Assembly: GCF_014332515.1 (NCBI RefSeq)
Contig: NZ_VFSD01000016.1
Coordinates: forward strand, 1-64,000
Source: Pontibacter beigongshangensis
GTDB taxonomy: Bacteria; Bacteroidota; Bacteroidia; Cytophagales; Hymenobacteraceae
Direction of reading: 5' to 3'
Length of the DNA stretch: 64,000 nucleotides
Below are positions 34,981 through 44,679 of this stretch, piece by piece (the first letter of the stretch is position 1; each line of letters starts with the position of its first letter). A program made the position numbers and the translations under genes. The notes beneath the pieces were generated by a model. That model made no database searches. It was given only the letters and a program-made list of their open reading frames with translations, and had not been told where the DNA came from.

Positions 34981-35026
34981 TGTTGTTTTACTACGGGTAT
35001 TTTTCAGCAGCACCCGGAGCAGCAAA

Positions 35027-35058
35027 GCCTTTGGAGGGGCGTTTTCATTGGAATAATT
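35027..35058 (-). repeat. Solo core repeat
   Basis: Reverse core: GCCTTTGGAGGGGC, then GTTTTCATTGGAATAATT. It lies between the cysteine operon and the decayed regulator. Confidence 0.75.
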
Positions 35059-35089
35059 TGGCCTTAATAGCTGTATTGCCCGGCAGCAG

Positions 35090-35685
35090 CTATAGCTTTG
35101 TTAGTAACTGAAGGAAGTCTGCTTTTTTGCGGGTTGATACCTCAATTTCGGAGTTGTCGAGAAGTGTGACGTAGCCTCCTTTGCCCTTATTGTAGCTCCT
35201 GATGTAGGCAATGTTGAAGAGATGAGAATTGGGCACTTTGAAAAAGTTGTAATTTGCCAGTAGTTCTTCAAACTCTTTTAATGCTCTGAATATCAGCAGG
35301 TTTTGATTGTTGGCCAGGTAGATGTTGGTATAATTGGCTCCGGCATGGCACCTGATACTATCTTTGATGTTTACAAAGGTGTAGCTGTTCAGGGTGGGTA
35401 ATACAATTCTTTTGGAAGAGCCTTTTAAATCGCTGAGGTTGTGCATGAGTACTTCCAGTTTACCTGACAACTGACTTTCCGAGATTTTTTCAGGCATTTT
35501 TCTACAGCCTGTCCCAGGTCATCGGCATCTATGGGTTTAAGCAGATAATCAAGCGCACTGCACTTTATGGCCTTTAGTGCAAACTTTTCGTAGGCCGTAG
35601 TGAAAACAAGTTCGAAGTTATGGTGATCCAGTTGCTGCAACAGCTCAAATCCGGTGTACATCAGAACCAAAACTGTGGCTGGCAA
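35090..35685 (-). pseudogene. Decayed LytTR response regulator
   Basis: Two reverse-strand frames together form the C-terminal part of a LytTR-type regulator. The frame at 35425-35685 reads TGFELLQQLDHHNFELVFTT then AYEKFALKAIKCSALDYLLKPID, the second half of a receiver domain; the frame at 35090-35497 is a LytTR DNA-binding domain (FVNIKDSIRCHAGANYTNIYL, FKVPNSHLFNIAYI). They overlap in different frames, so a frameshift separates them. The first half of the receiver, with the phosphoacceptor Asp, is missing beyond about 35690. Confidence 0.75.
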
Positions 35686-35752
35686 GTGGTCTTTGGTTAA
35701 CCAGGAAGTTTTTTATTTGCCGGAGCAGTAGGAAGCCATTAACATACTACGG

Positions 35753-36702
35753 TTGGAGTATTTCTTTAAAGTTGGAGAAGGAAACCTGACGAACCCCCAA
35801 GCCTATACAGATTTTACCCCGGCTCCGGCTCTGGAACTGCAAGGCACCGATTTTGTAGCCAATACCTCCGACCTGGCAGCGGGCGAGAATTTCACGATCT
35901 ATGTTAGAGCCTTCACCGAGAATGGCACTCCCAGCTTATACAGCAGCACCACCTTCGCTCTCAGAACCGTTACCGCTATTCTTGTAACCAGCATAGAGGC
36001 AACCGAGATAGACTGTGGCGAACCAGCAACCGGATCAATGACTGTTAATGCCACAGGTGGTGAGGGTACGCTGCAATATAGTATCGATGGGGAAAACTAT
36101 TCCGCAGCCAATAATTTTGAAGGACTTGCTGCCGATGAGTATATATTAAAGGCAATATGTAGGGCTACGTGGAAAGCAGAGAAGTGGGGGTAACAGCCAA
36201 AGAAATGCCTGAAACACCCGTGCTGCAGGTTCAGGATGAGGAGGGAGGAATTCTGCTATCTGTCAGTGAGCCTGGCGGAGACCTGCAGTGGTACAGAGAT
36301 GGCGCACCAGTAAAAAGTGCCACTGCCAACACCTTAGCTGTAGAGGAAGCCGGATCATATTATGTTACAGTTACCAGCGAAGATGGCTGTACCGCTGCAT
36401 CAGAGCCGTTTAGTGTTACCAGCCTGGGGAACAATTATTTGTCACAGGCCACTTTGGTTTATCCAAACCCTGCCACCTCAGAACTGTTTATCCAATTGCC
36501 AAGCCAGGTTCAATCCGGCAAAGAAGTACAGTTGCACCTCTATAATTTGCAGGGGACCCCGGTGGCAGCATCAGAGTTTAACCATGTGGTGGATCAGCCT
36601 GTAAACGTAGAGCTGTCAGTGCTAAGCGAGAGCATGTATTTGCTTCGGCTGTTAGGTGAAGATCTGGTAATCGTAAAACGAGTCCAGGTATGGGGGCATT
36701 AA
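35753..36702 (+). pseudogene. 5'-truncated, frameshifted T9SS-sorted surface protein
   Basis: A fragment of a large secreted protein. The first frame (35753-36193) has Ig-like/fibronectin-like repeats (TDFTPAPALELQG, NATGGEGTLQYSIDGENYSA); the second (36169-36702) carries EEAGSYYVTVTSEDGCTAAS and ends with a type A T9SS sorting domain (LVYPNPATSELFIQL, MYLLRLLGEDLVIVKRVQV). There is no signal peptide, the 5' part is missing, and a frameshift lies near 36150-36170. T9SS would have anchored the intact protein on the cell surface. Confidence 0.8.
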
Positions 36703-36753
36703 GTAGCGGTATATTTAAGACAACTTGTGTACAGATTGGTGGGTGCATAAAAA

Positions 36754-36785
36754 AAGCACTTACCAGTTTTACCTCGTAAGTGCTT
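36754..36785. terminator. Intrinsic terminator of tRNA-Ala
   Basis: AAGCACTTAC and GTAAGTGCTT form the stem around a 12-base loop, with A-rich sequence on the left, which is the T-run on the reverse strand. It lies nine bases past the tRNA 3' end. Confidence 0.75.
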
Positions 36786-36794
36786 GATTATCAG

Positions 36795-36868
<74 letters not shown>

Positions 36869-36938
36869 TTGTTTGTGATGCAAAAATAGAACAAATTTCT
36901 TGATTCCAAAATACCTGCAGCAAATTTCTTGAAAATAA

Positions 36939-36966
36939 AAAAGGCGGGGTGTTTTCCCCGCCTTTT
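36939..36966. terminator. Intrinsic terminator of the TonB receptor gene
   Basis: AAAAGGCGGGG and CCCCGCCTTTT with a six-base loop; lies 22 bases beyond the stop of the reverse-strand receptor gene. Confidence 0.9.
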
Positions 36967-36987
36967 CTGTGTGAGCTGGTATACCTC

Positions 36988-39900
36988 TTAGTTAAAGATA
37001 TAGCGAAGACCGATCTGGCCTACCCATCTTGATCCACTGAGGGGATCGTCAGAGATGGTATAAGGTTTCGCGTCTGCAGGAAGCGAATATTTGTAAACAG
37101 GGGTGTTGCCTTCAAAGGTTAACAGATCCAGTACGGCAAAGTTGTTGTCCCAGTAAGATCCACCGAATCCGCTTCTTTCGCCCCAGTTTTTGTTCAGCAG
37201 GTTGCCTACATTGAGAATATCGACAGAAAGCTGCAGCGTATTGCGTTTGCCGGCTACATCCGTAAAGATGTCCTGAATAATTTTCAGGTCGAACTGATGC
37301 GTAAAGGGTGTTCTGGCGGCATTTCTTTCGGTATATTGTCCTCTGCGGTCTCTTAAGTAATCCCGCGATTCGATAAAAGAGTTAAGCTGGCTCCATTGTG
37401 CAGCCTGCTCAGCTTCTGTACCTGTAAAGGTGATTTCGCTGGCGTCTCTTGGCACATACATCAGGCTGAAGTGGTTGCTGTTCGACGTGGAGAAGGTAGA
37501 CCGGTTCAGGTCGCCGCGCACGATGTAGGAATAAGCCGGGCCAGACTGACCTGTGTAAAACAGCGTAACAGAGGTGCCTAAGAAGTTCAGATATTCTTTT
37601 CTGTAAGAAACAGCGCCAACTATTCTGGAACCAACATTGTATGGAGAGAAGCCAACATCCACGTTATTGGAGCCATTTACAGAGGCCACCCTGTAGTAAT
37701 TGGAGTGGTTCTGCGATGAGGTGCCCGGGAACAGATCCTTAGACTCAGTGTAGGAGTAGGCTATCGAACCGTAAAAACCGCTGTCGAAGGTTTTCTGAAG
37801 CTGCGCGGTGGCAGTCCAGGAGTAGCCTTTGTTCACGTTGTCGATATACACCACCTCTGTGTATTGAGAGAGTCTTCTTCTGGCATTGATGTCGGCTGGG
37901 TACACGAGCCTGTTGTCTGCTCCTGCCAAGGTTCCTTCGGGCTGCACGAGGTTGAGGTTGGTAAACCGGAAAGAGTTCAGGTTCCTGGAGTACATAAACT
38001 CTGCCGTACCGATCAGGCCAAAGGGCAGCTGCTGATCAATGGCAATGTTGGTTCTGGCAATTTGCGGCAATCTGAAGTTCTCGTCCAGTACCGTAATATT
38101 ACCACCAGGGCCGGATGCTGCTGCTCTTTTGGGCTGGTTGTTGGGGTCAGCTACAAAGTTTACGTTGGCAGGAGCTCCCTGCGGGGTATTGATGCGGTTC
38201 TGGTCTAACAGCACACCAGACTGGGTGAAGGCGCCGCCCGCCCAGACAAACGGGAACCTGGAGGTGAAGATCCCGGTACCGCCTCTTACCTGTGTGGTTC
38301 TGTCGCCTTTTACATCCCAGTTAAAACCAACGCGCGGAGACCACATAAAGGCTGGCTTCGGCATTTTATTCGTCTGCACATTATACTGTTTGGCCAGTAC
38401 AGAATTGTTGAAATCCTGGTTCTCCATGGGTTCATCCAGATAAACCGGTATGTCCATGCGGATACCGCCAGTAACTTTCAGGTTGTCCGTAACCTGGTAC
38501 TCATCCTGGGCATAGAAACCAAGCTGCAGGGCCTTAAACTTAGCGCCTTCTCTTGGGTCGTCGGTTCTGCTGTACTGGTAGGTAAGGCTGTTGGCTAAGC
38601 CCAGCTGCCAGTTTTCGATAGCTGTTCTGGCCGGAATAGCGCCATTGGCAGATGCCGGTGACTGGTTAAATTCATAATCTCCAAACGCCTGGCCAATAAA
38701 GGCATTGTACATGTTGTAGAACTCGTTATGAGTGCCAAATGTGAACGTATGTTTGCCGGCAAAAATGTTCAGGTTATCGGTTAAGGTGAAGATATCCTGG
38801 TCGAGCTGGTTCACAGCGGAGAATGCCTCTGTGCCTAGGCTAACCGTTCTGCTGCCCGGCAACCGGAGCGTAACCCGCGGGAAAGGAGCGCCAGGAGCAG
38901 ATCTTGGCTCTCTTACCCTGGTATAGCCCGCCACCAGGTTGTTGGAGATCCGGTCTGAGAAGCGGCTGTTGAGTTCTATTACGGCAGAAGAAGTGTTGCT
39001 TTCTCTCAGAATTGCGCCATTGGAAAATGTAATGGCCCTGGGCGTTCTGTTCAGTTGGGTTGTCTCTCCGAACGTGTAGCTGTAGCGGGTAGTCAGTTTG
39101 TGCCTGTTGGAAATGTTCCAGTCCAGCCTGCCGAAAATTTTCTGTGAGGAGTTTGTCTCTTCCTGGTCCATGAAGCTGCCTGGGTCGTAGCCCAATTCTC
39201 TGGCACGGGCAGCGATAGACTCCAACTCAGCTACGGCAAACTCTGATCCTGCCTGACCTGGGGCAAAGCTAAGTGGTGTTACTCTGTCGGTCTTTTCAGC
39301 ATTCAGAAAGAAAAACAGCTTGTCTTTAATAATAGGGCCGCCTACACGGAAGCCATATTGCTTGTCCGTAAAGTTGGCAAAGCGGGTTCCTTCCTGTCCT
39401 TCGGCTAACAAGCCGCCAGGAGTTTTGCCGGCTAATTTCTCGTTTCTAAAATAATAGTAGGCTGAGCCTGAAAAGTCGTTGGTACCGGAGCGGGTAACGG
39501 CAGAGATACCGCCACCGGCAAAGCCGCCTAAGCGAACATCGAAGGGGGCAATCTGCACGTTGAACTGCTCAATGGCATCAAGCGAAATAGGAGAGGTGCC
39601 GGTGCTACCGCCGTTGGTACCCGTGTCAGAAAGGCCGAAAACATCGTTGCTCACGGCACCGTCTATGGTAAGCTGGTTAAATCTGTTGTTGATACCGGCA
39701 ATAGAAATAGAGCTTCCTTTAATATCAGCCTGGGGTGTTAAGCGGGCGAAATCGTTGATGCCCCGCGTAACAGTAGGAAGCGTAGCGATTTGCTCCGTTC
39801 TGATGGTGGTGGAGGCACCGGTTCTGTCGCCGTTTATCACATTGTCGCGGTTGCTCACAACTTCTACCTGGCCCAGCGACAGGCTGTTGGGGCTGAGCGT

Positions 39901-40227
39901 AAAGTTCAGGTTAAGCGTCTGGCCAAGCGTTAGAGAGATATTTTCGGTTACTTTATCCTGAAAGCCTACAAACGAAACCGTAATGGTGTAGGGGCCACCT
40001 ACCCGCATGTTCTGTATGCTAAATCTGCCTTGGGTATTGGTAGGGGCTGCATATTGGGTGTTGGTGGGGGTATGTACTGCCACAACCGTTGCACCAGGTA
40101 GTTCGGCACCACTGTCGTCCCGTACCACGCCACTCATAGAGGCGGTAGTGCTACCCTGTGACCAGGCAAGCTCTACAGGTAAAACAAGTGCCAGTATTAA
40201 GGCAATCTTAAAATAAAAGTTCTTCAT
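36988..40227 (-). CDS. Oar-like TonB-dependent receptor
   Basis: A 1079-residue outer-membrane receptor with signal peptide (NFYFKIALILALVLPVELAWSQ). A carboxypeptidase-regulatory-like domain follows (SMSGVVRDDSGAELPGATVV, residues ~30-110), then the plug (DGAVSNDVFGLSD, near 195; GFAGGGISAVTRSGTNDFSG, near 245) and a barrel of over 700 residues. This is the architecture of Oar-type receptors, which in some bacteria act in signal export or in uptake of large substrates. No SusD partner is adjacent, so a glycan-uptake PUL role is unlikely. Confidence 0.9.
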   Translation of the reverse strand: MKNFYFKIALILALVLPVELAWSQGSTTASMSGVVRDDSGAELPGATVVAVHTPTNTQYAAPTNTQGRFSIQNMRVGGPYTITVSFVGFQDKVTENISLTLGQTLNLNFTLSPNSLSLGQVEVVSNRDNVINGDRTGASTTIRTEQIATLPTVTRGINDFARLTPQADIKGSSISIAGINNRFNQLTIDGAVSNDVFGLSDTGTNGGSTGTSPISLDAIEQFNVQIAPFDVRLGGFAGGGISAVTRSGTNDFSGSAYYYFRNEKLAGKTPGGLLAEGQEGTRFANFTDKQYGFRVGGPIIKDKLFFFLNAEKTDRVTPLSFAPGQAGSEFAVAELESIAARARELGYDPGSFMDQEETNSSQKIFGRLDWNISNRHKLTTRYSYTFGETTQLNRTPRAITFSNGAILRESNTSSAVIELNSRFSDRISNNLVAGYTRVREPRSAPGAPFPRVTLRLPGSRTVSLGTEAFSAVNQLDQDIFTLTDNLNIFAGKHTFTFGTHNEFYNMYNAFIGQAFGDYEFNQSPASANGAIPARTAIENWQLGLANSLTYQYSRTDDPREGAKFKALQLGFYAQDEYQVTDNLKVTGGIRMDIPVYLDEPMENQDFNNSVLAKQYNVQTNKMPKPAFMWSPRVGFNWDVKGDRTTQVRGGTGIFTSRFPFVWAGGAFTQSGVLLDQNRINTPQGAPANVNFVADPNNQPKRAAASGPGGNITVLDENFRLPQIARTNIAIDQQLPFGLIGTAEFMYSRNLNSFRFTNLNLVQPEGTLAGADNRLVYPADINARRRLSQYTEVVYIDNVNKGYSWTATAQLQKTFDSGFYGSIAYSYTESKDLFPGTSSQNHSNYYRVASVNGSNNVDVGFSPYNVGSRIVGAVSYRKEYLNFLGTSVTLFYTGQSGPAYSYIVRGDLNRSTFSTSNSNHFSLMYVPRDASEITFTGTEAEQAAQWSQLNSFIESRDYLRDRRGQYTERNAARTPFTHQFDLKIIQDIFTDVAGKRNTLQLSVDILNVGNLLNKNWGERSGFGGSYWDNNFAVLDLLTFEGNTPVYKYSLPADAKPYTISDDPLSGSRWVGQIGLRYIFN

Positions 40228-40243
40228 GAAGTAGTTTTTTTTA

Positions 40244-40251
40244 CAAAGTTA
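40244..40251 (-). promoter_or_regulatory. Candidate -7 box for the TonB receptor gene
   Basis: On the reverse strand TAACTTTG matches TAnnTTTG, 17 bases before the start codon. Confidence 0.45.
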
Positions 40252-40371
40252 GCAAGTGTTGGTTTGGGTAAAGTTAAGATTGTGTTAAGAGTTGTAGGTT
40301 GCGTGTAAAGGTGATGGACATGCTACATAGGCAGAAGGAATTAGATTATAAGATGCGCGGGGTAGCCTGGC

Positions 40372-41013
40372 TTAAAGTGGCGGCCTGACTGCCTTGATGA
40401 ATATTTTCTGATAGTGGTCTGAGAATAAGTTGTTTTCGATAACGCCAAGGCTGGTGGAGGCATGAATGAATTTGATCTCCTGGCTGCTGATAACCTCCGT
40501 AACCATGCCCACATGCGTTACTTCGCGGCTGTTTCTGGAGGCCCCGAAAAATACAAGATCACCCTCTCTGAGTTCTCTTACCCTGACAGTTTTGCCAAAG
40601 CGGCTCTGCTCCTCTGAGGTGCGGGGGAGTTTTACATTGATGCTCTCGAACGAGGTGCAGAGCAGGCCGGAGCAATCCATGCCCACCCGTGAGGTGCCGC
40701 CCCATCGGTAGGGGGTGCCGGTATAGGAGCGCGCCGTCTGGATAACGGTGGCAATGTTGTGGTCGATGTTCCGGCTGGGCATCCGGGTGCGGCTCGTGCG
40801 GTCTTTAGAGCCTTCCGGCGGGGTTTTCTTATTTCTGCCGGCAAATTTACCGGCCCTGCGGGCCTCTTTTTTTTCCTGGGCTATCTGACGTGCCGACTTG
40901 TAGTTTTCGCCCCGTTTGCTGAAAGTTGGCCCTGATGACTGGCAGGAGGCCACAAAAATCAGTAAGGATAAAAGAAGGCCGGAAGCTGTGAAGAATTTTC
41001 TCAATGTGTTCAT
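40372..41013 (-). CDS. NlpC/P60 (C40) lipoprotein peptidase
   Basis: A 213-residue protein. The lipobox is LIFVASCQSS, so it is likely anchored to a membrane by Cys24. After a basic linker (~35-85) the C40 domain begins; the catalytic Cys is in MDCSGL (~112), His in THVGMV (~166) and the third His in FIHAS (~185). It cleaves peptide cross-bridges of cell-wall muropeptides. ATG complement 41011-41013 gives a full signal. Monocistronic, with a TAnnTTTG -7 box upstream. Confidence 0.92.
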   Translation of the reverse strand: MNTLRKFFTASGLLLSLLIFVASCQSSGPTFSKRGENYKSARQIAQEKKEARRAGKFAGRNKKTPPEGSKDRTSRTRMPSRNIDHNIATVIQTARSYTGTPYRWGGTSRVGMDCSGLLCTSFESINVKLPRTSEEQSRFGKTVRVRELREGDLVFFGASRNSREVTHVGMVTEVISSQEIKFIHASTSLGVIENNLFSDHYQKIFIKAVRPPL

Positions 41014-41029
41014 CCAACAAGAATTGATG

Positions 41030-41037
41030 CAAAATTA
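41030..41037 (-). promoter_or_regulatory. Candidate -7 box for the C40 gene
   Basis: On the reverse strand TAATTTTG matches TAnnTTTG, 17 bases before the start codon. Confidence 0.4.
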
Positions 41038-41290
41038 TAAAAGAAGTATAAACTTAAAGAATACGGCTCATTAAAAAAATGAAATTTTTTGAGACTGCTG
41101 CGGCATCGGTCGCAGGAGGCGTTTTAAAGCCCTTTTTAGACCTGTAAAACTGGACTCCCTCACTACTGCGGACCTGTGCCGGCGCTATCTCCCCGGAGTA
41201 GTAACGGAATGAAAACTGTTCCTATTATGTGGTTTCAATATAGCGTATATCTTATATTATGAAGCTAGCCAGCAGGTGTCCTCAGGCCCG

Positions 41291-41322
41291 GATTATTCTA
41301 ATAAAAAAGCCCCTCCGGAGGT
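41291..41322 (+). repeat. Solo core repeat
   Basis: Forward core: GATTATTCTAATAAAAAA, then GCCCCTCCGGAGG. Confidence 0.78.
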
Positions 41323-41345
41323 TCTGCTGCTCCGCAGCCACAAAA

Positions 41346-41387
41346 ACACGAGAACCGTGCAGGTGTCGGGCTGCACGGTTCTCGTGT
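41346..41387. terminator. Strong hairpin, probable terminator
   Basis: ACACGAGAACCGTGCAG pairs perfectly with CTGCACGGTTCTCGTGT across eight bases. It follows the reverse-strand genes at 41440-42573. The flanking T-run is weak, so an RNA-stabilising hairpin is possible. Confidence 0.75.
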
Positions 41388-41439
41388 GTAGATTCGGTGG
41401 GTAATAGATCGTAAGGTACGGTATTGGCTTTTTGCGGCT

Positions 41440-41673
41440 TTACAGGCTGCCAGTTCGTCTGTTCCTGGTCAGGAGCTCGCTGTCCATTCCCCGCAGGTTG
41501 TGCCATGATTGCATCAGGTTGATGTGAGATTCGTTTACGGGCACCTTGGCCCGGTACTGAAAGTCCTGCTCCGGGCTGGCCATTTCAAAGAGGTGCTCCT
41601 GCTGTTGCGTTTCCTGGGCTGTGCTGAGGTTTGCTCTTAATACGGCTTCTTCCAGCATTTTATCTTTTCTCAT
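41440..41673 (-). CDS. Small hypothetical protein
   Basis: A 77-residue soluble, polar protein (MRKDKMLEEAVLRANLSTAQ, QSWHNLRGMDSELLTRNRR) of unknown function. It lies 30 bases downstream of the alpha/beta hydrolase on the same strand, and a strong hairpin follows its stop after about 50 bases. The context and ordinary codon use support it; no family is recognised. Confidence 0.5.
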   Translation of the reverse strand: MRKDKMLEEAVLRANLSTAQETQQQEHLFEMASPEQDFQYRAKVPVNESHINLMQSWHNLRGMDSELLTRNRRTGSL

Positions 41674-41703
41674 AATGTGTGTCTTTTTATGTTCTACAAT
41701 GTT

Positions 41704-42573
41704 TTAAGAAGACAGCGGCATCGTTTCGCGCTTTTTTCTCTCCTCCACCATAAAGTTGTTTAAGTAGTCTGAGATGTCATCCATGCCGCCGCCTTCTATA
41801 GAGTACGTACTGTTGTCGAGATGGATGACATAACACTCGTGAAAAAATTGTTTCCATTTCTGCAGCGATTTCATGGCAGATAGTTTGTCGTACTCCCCCC
41901 ATAGCAATAACGTGGCGATATTCTGTATGGCGCTTCGCTTTTGCCATTGCTCGTTGTACCAGGCCGTGATTTCGGCCAGCTCCCGGGCTTCTGGCAGCAC
42001 TCGTTTTGATGGTGTCTGCGCGGCGGCATCTGCCGCCTCCAGGCTGCTGGCCAGTTTTTTGACCAGCGTGGGCCTGAAAGCATGAAGCCGGGCATAGAGC
42101 AGCTTGCCCAGGTGCAAAACAGGCCGGTTGCCAGCTCCGGCCTGCCGGGCGCTCTTGGTAAAGGAGCAGCTGGAGGTGTTTAACAGCATCAGGCTTCTGA
42201 TATTGCCGGCATGCTGAATGGCATAGGCCAGCCCTGCAGGCGTGCCCGCATCGTGCAGGAGCATATGTATGTCTTGCAGCTGCAGGTGTGCCAGCAGCTG
42301 CTCTACCAAGTAGGCATGGGTCTTGGGGTTGTAGGTCCAGTCTGCGGGCTCTCCGGTTTGTGTTGGCACAAAGGCCTCTATGGCAATGCACCGGTGCTGG
42401 CTACTGAGCTTATTCAGCAGTGGACGGTAATGTGTAGGCCACAAGGGCGTGCCATGCACGATTACGACAGGGGTGCCTTCGCCTTCGTCAATGTAGGTTA
42501 ATCTGCCCGAGGGCAGATCCAGGAAACCGGACCTGAAAGATTTGGCACCTGTATCCTTGCTGTGTGATTTCAT
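41704..42573 (-). CDS. Alpha/beta hydrolase, haloalkane-dehalogenase-like, catalytic His absent
   Basis: A 289-residue soluble protein. The oxyanion motif is VHGTPLWP (residues 39-46), the nucleophile elbow HDAGTPAG places Asp108 where haloalkane dehalogenases have their nucleophile, and LLWGEYDKL holds the acid (Asp229). Where the catalytic His should follow, the sequence reads NSTYSIEGGGMDD with no His. So a hydrolase reaction of the usual kind is doubtful. It lies back to back with asnB, 153 bases away. Confidence 0.8.
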   Translation of the reverse strand: MKSHSKDTGAKSFRSGFLDLPSGRLTYIDEGEGTPVVIVHGTPLWPTHYRPLLNKLSSQHRCIAIEAFVPTQTGEPADWTYNPKTHAYLVEQLLAHLQLQDIHMLLHDAGTPAGLAYAIQHAGNIRSLMLLNTSSCSFTKSARQAGAGNRPVLHLGKLLYARLHAFRPTLVKKLASSLEAADAAAQTPSKRVLPEARELAEITAWYNEQWQKRSAIQNIATLLLWGEYDKLSAMKSLQKWKQFFHECYVIHLDNSTYSIEGGGMDDISDYLNNFMVEERKKRETMPLSS

Positions 42574-42726
42574 ATGCTAGCAATTGTTGTCCTTAGTGAT
42601 ATACTTTATAGCGGATGGGAGGTTGTTGTTTTTGAGCGAAAAGAACTACCTTCAGGCCTTAAAAAGTGGTGCTGCTGTAGCAAATGCAGCAGATCAGCAC
42701 TGTTGTAAAACGATAGGTAAGCATAA

Positions 42727-44646
42727 ATGTGTGGGATAGCAGGTGTTTTTGCGTTTTCGGAGCCGGGAGTAGCGGCAATTGCCAGGCTGGAGGCCGCCGC
42801 CGCAACGCTGGCCCACCGCGGCCCCGATGGCGCAGGCATGCTCGTAAAGGGCAGGGCCGGGCTGGCTAGCCGCCGGCTGGCAGTGATCGCGCCCGGACGG
42901 GAAGCTGACCAGCCGATGAGCGATGCCTCAGGGCGCTATACGATGGTGTACAACGGCGAAGTGTTTAACTACCAGGCCCTCCGCAGAGACCTGCAGGCAG
43001 CAGGGTGTGAGTTCAGGACCGCTTCCGATACGGAGGTGCTGCTGCAGCTCTACCAGAAAGATGGCCCCGACTGCCTGAAGAAACTAAAAGGATTTTTTGC
43101 TTTCGCCATTTACGATGCCTCCGAAGAAACCCTGTTTTTAGCACGTGACCGATACGGCGAAAAACCGTTGTATTTCTACAAAGATGCCGACAAGTTCCTG
43201 TTCGCCTCCGAACTTTCTGCACTTATGGCCCTGGGCGTTCCACGTGAAGTAGACGCTGCCTCCCTTTACCAGTACCTGCAGCTAACCTATGTGCCTGCCC
43301 CGGCTTCTATGCTGCAAGGGGTGAAGAAACTGTTGCCCGGGCACTCGCTCCACCTCAAGGGCAGTCGGGTGCAGGAGCAGGTGTGGCACCGGTCTCCTTT
43401 CAACAGCGACAAGGCGGCCGTCAACCCCTTGCCTTATCCGCAGCAGCAGGCCAAGCTAAAGCGGCTGCTGGACCAGGCCGTGCAGCAGCGCCTGACCGCC
43501 GATGTGCCGGTAGGGGCCTTCCTGAGCGGTGGCACAGACTCGTCGGTGGTAGTGGCGTTGGCAGCCAGGCACACGCCCCGGCTCAGGACTTTTTCCCTGG
43601 GCTTTACCGACAGCCCTTATTTCGACGAAACAAATTATGCGCGGCTTGTCGCCCAAAAGCTGGGCACCGACCATACCGAGCTGCGCCTGAGTACAGCGCA
43701 GTTGCGGGAGTATCTGCTGCCCATGCTAAACTCCCTCAGCGAACCCTTTGCCGATTCCTCTGCCCTGGCCGTGTATGCCCTCAGCCAGCATGCCAGCCAA
43801 CAGGTAAAGGTGGTGCTCTCCGGCGATGGTGCCGACGAGCTATTTGGCGGCTATAACAAGCACCTGGCCGAATACAGGCTCCTGCAGGGCGGAGTAGAGG
43901 CAGGGGCTGTAAAAGCCCTCGACTTTTTGTGGAGCAGGCTGCCTTCGTCCCGAAACTCCTTTTTCGCCAACAAGGTCCGGCAGTTTCACCGGTTTGCCAC
44001 AGGGGCGCGGCTCACGGCGCAGGAGCGGTACTGGCTCTGGGCAACCTGGCAGAGTGAGCAGGAAGCCCTGGCACTGCTGCGCCCGGAGCAGCGGCTCGCT
44101 GCCTCCGGCAGGCTCTACAGGGCCAGAAAAGGCCGTTTAACTTCCTGTATCGACAATGCCCGCCCTGATCTGAACAGCGTGCTCTGTGCCGACACACAAC
44201 TGGTGCTGAGCAACGACATGCTGGTGAAAATCGACCTGATGGGCATGGCCAACGGACTGGAGATCAGGAGCCCGTTCCTGGATCACAAAATCGTGAAATT
44301 TGCGGCCTCGCTGCCGGTAGCCTCTAAAGTCAATATGACCCTCCAGAAAAAGATCCTGAAAGAGACATTCCGGCAGGAACTGCCGGAGGAGCTGTTCAGG
44401 CGTCCGAAAAAAGGATTCGAAGTGCCATTGGCTGCTCTATGGCGCGGGGAGGTACAGGAGCAGCTGCGAGAGCTTCTTTCGGACGACTTTATTTCTGGCC
44501 AGGCCATTTTTGATTTGCAGGAAATCAGGCAGCTGCGAAAGCAGGTGTCCGCTGCCGGCCCTGGCGGAAGCCACGCCGCCACCCGCCTGTGGACTATACT
44601 TGTATTCCAGTTCTGGTGGAGGAAATGGATAGTGGGTACTGTCTAA
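42727..44646 (+). CDS. asnB: AsnB-type glutamine amidotransferase
   Basis: A 639-residue class II amidotransferase. The N-terminal glutaminase starts MCGIAGVF with the catalytic Cys2, followed by HRGPDGAG; the synthetase domain has the ATP pyrophosphatase loop FLSGGTDSSVV (~260) and GDGADELFGGY. It transfers ammonia from glutamine onto an adenylated carboxylate. Its position before sugar-nucleotide and glycosyltransferase genes suggests that it may amidate a uronic acid in a surface polysaccharide, as AsnB-like proteins do in other O-antigen clusters, instead of making free asparagine. Confidence 0.87.
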   Translation: MCGIAGVFAFSEPGVAAIARLEAAAATLAHRGPDGAGMLVKGRAGLASRRLAVIAPGREADQPMSDASGRYTMVYNGEVFNYQALRRDLQAAGCEFRTASDTEVLLQLYQKDGPDCLKKLKGFFAFAIYDASEETLFLARDRYGEKPLYFYKDADKFLFASELSALMALGVPREVDAASLYQYLQLTYVPAPASMLQGVKKLLPGHSLHLKGSRVQEQVWHRSPFNSDKAAVNPLPYPQQQAKLKRLLDQAVQQRLTADVPVGAFLSGGTDSSVVVALAARHTPRLRTFSLGFTDSPYFDETNYARLVAQKLGTDHTELRLSTAQLREYLLPMLNSLSEPFADSSALAVYALSQHASQQVKVVLSGDGADELFGGYNKHLAEYRLLQGGVEAGAVKALDFLWSRLPSSRNSFFANKVRQFHRFATGARLTAQERYWLWATWQSEQEALALLRPEQRLAASGRLYRARKGRLTSCIDNARPDLNSVLCADTQLVLSNDMLVKIDLMGMANGLEIRSPFLDHKIVKFAASLPVASKVNMTLQKKILKETFRQELPEELFRRPKKGFEVPLAALWRGEVQEQLRELLSDDFISGQAIFDLQEIRQLRKQVSAAGPGGSHAATRLWTILVFQFWWRKWIVGTV

Positions 44647-44679
44647 AAACCGGAAAATGTGTTGTGTGGCAGCAGCAGA

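Larger units (their letters stand above)
41014..41439. other. Spacer with repeat and terminator
   Basis: About 430 bases containing the C40 promoter, a core repeat at 41291-41322 and the terminator at 41346-41387. No gene is supported. Confidence 0.5.
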
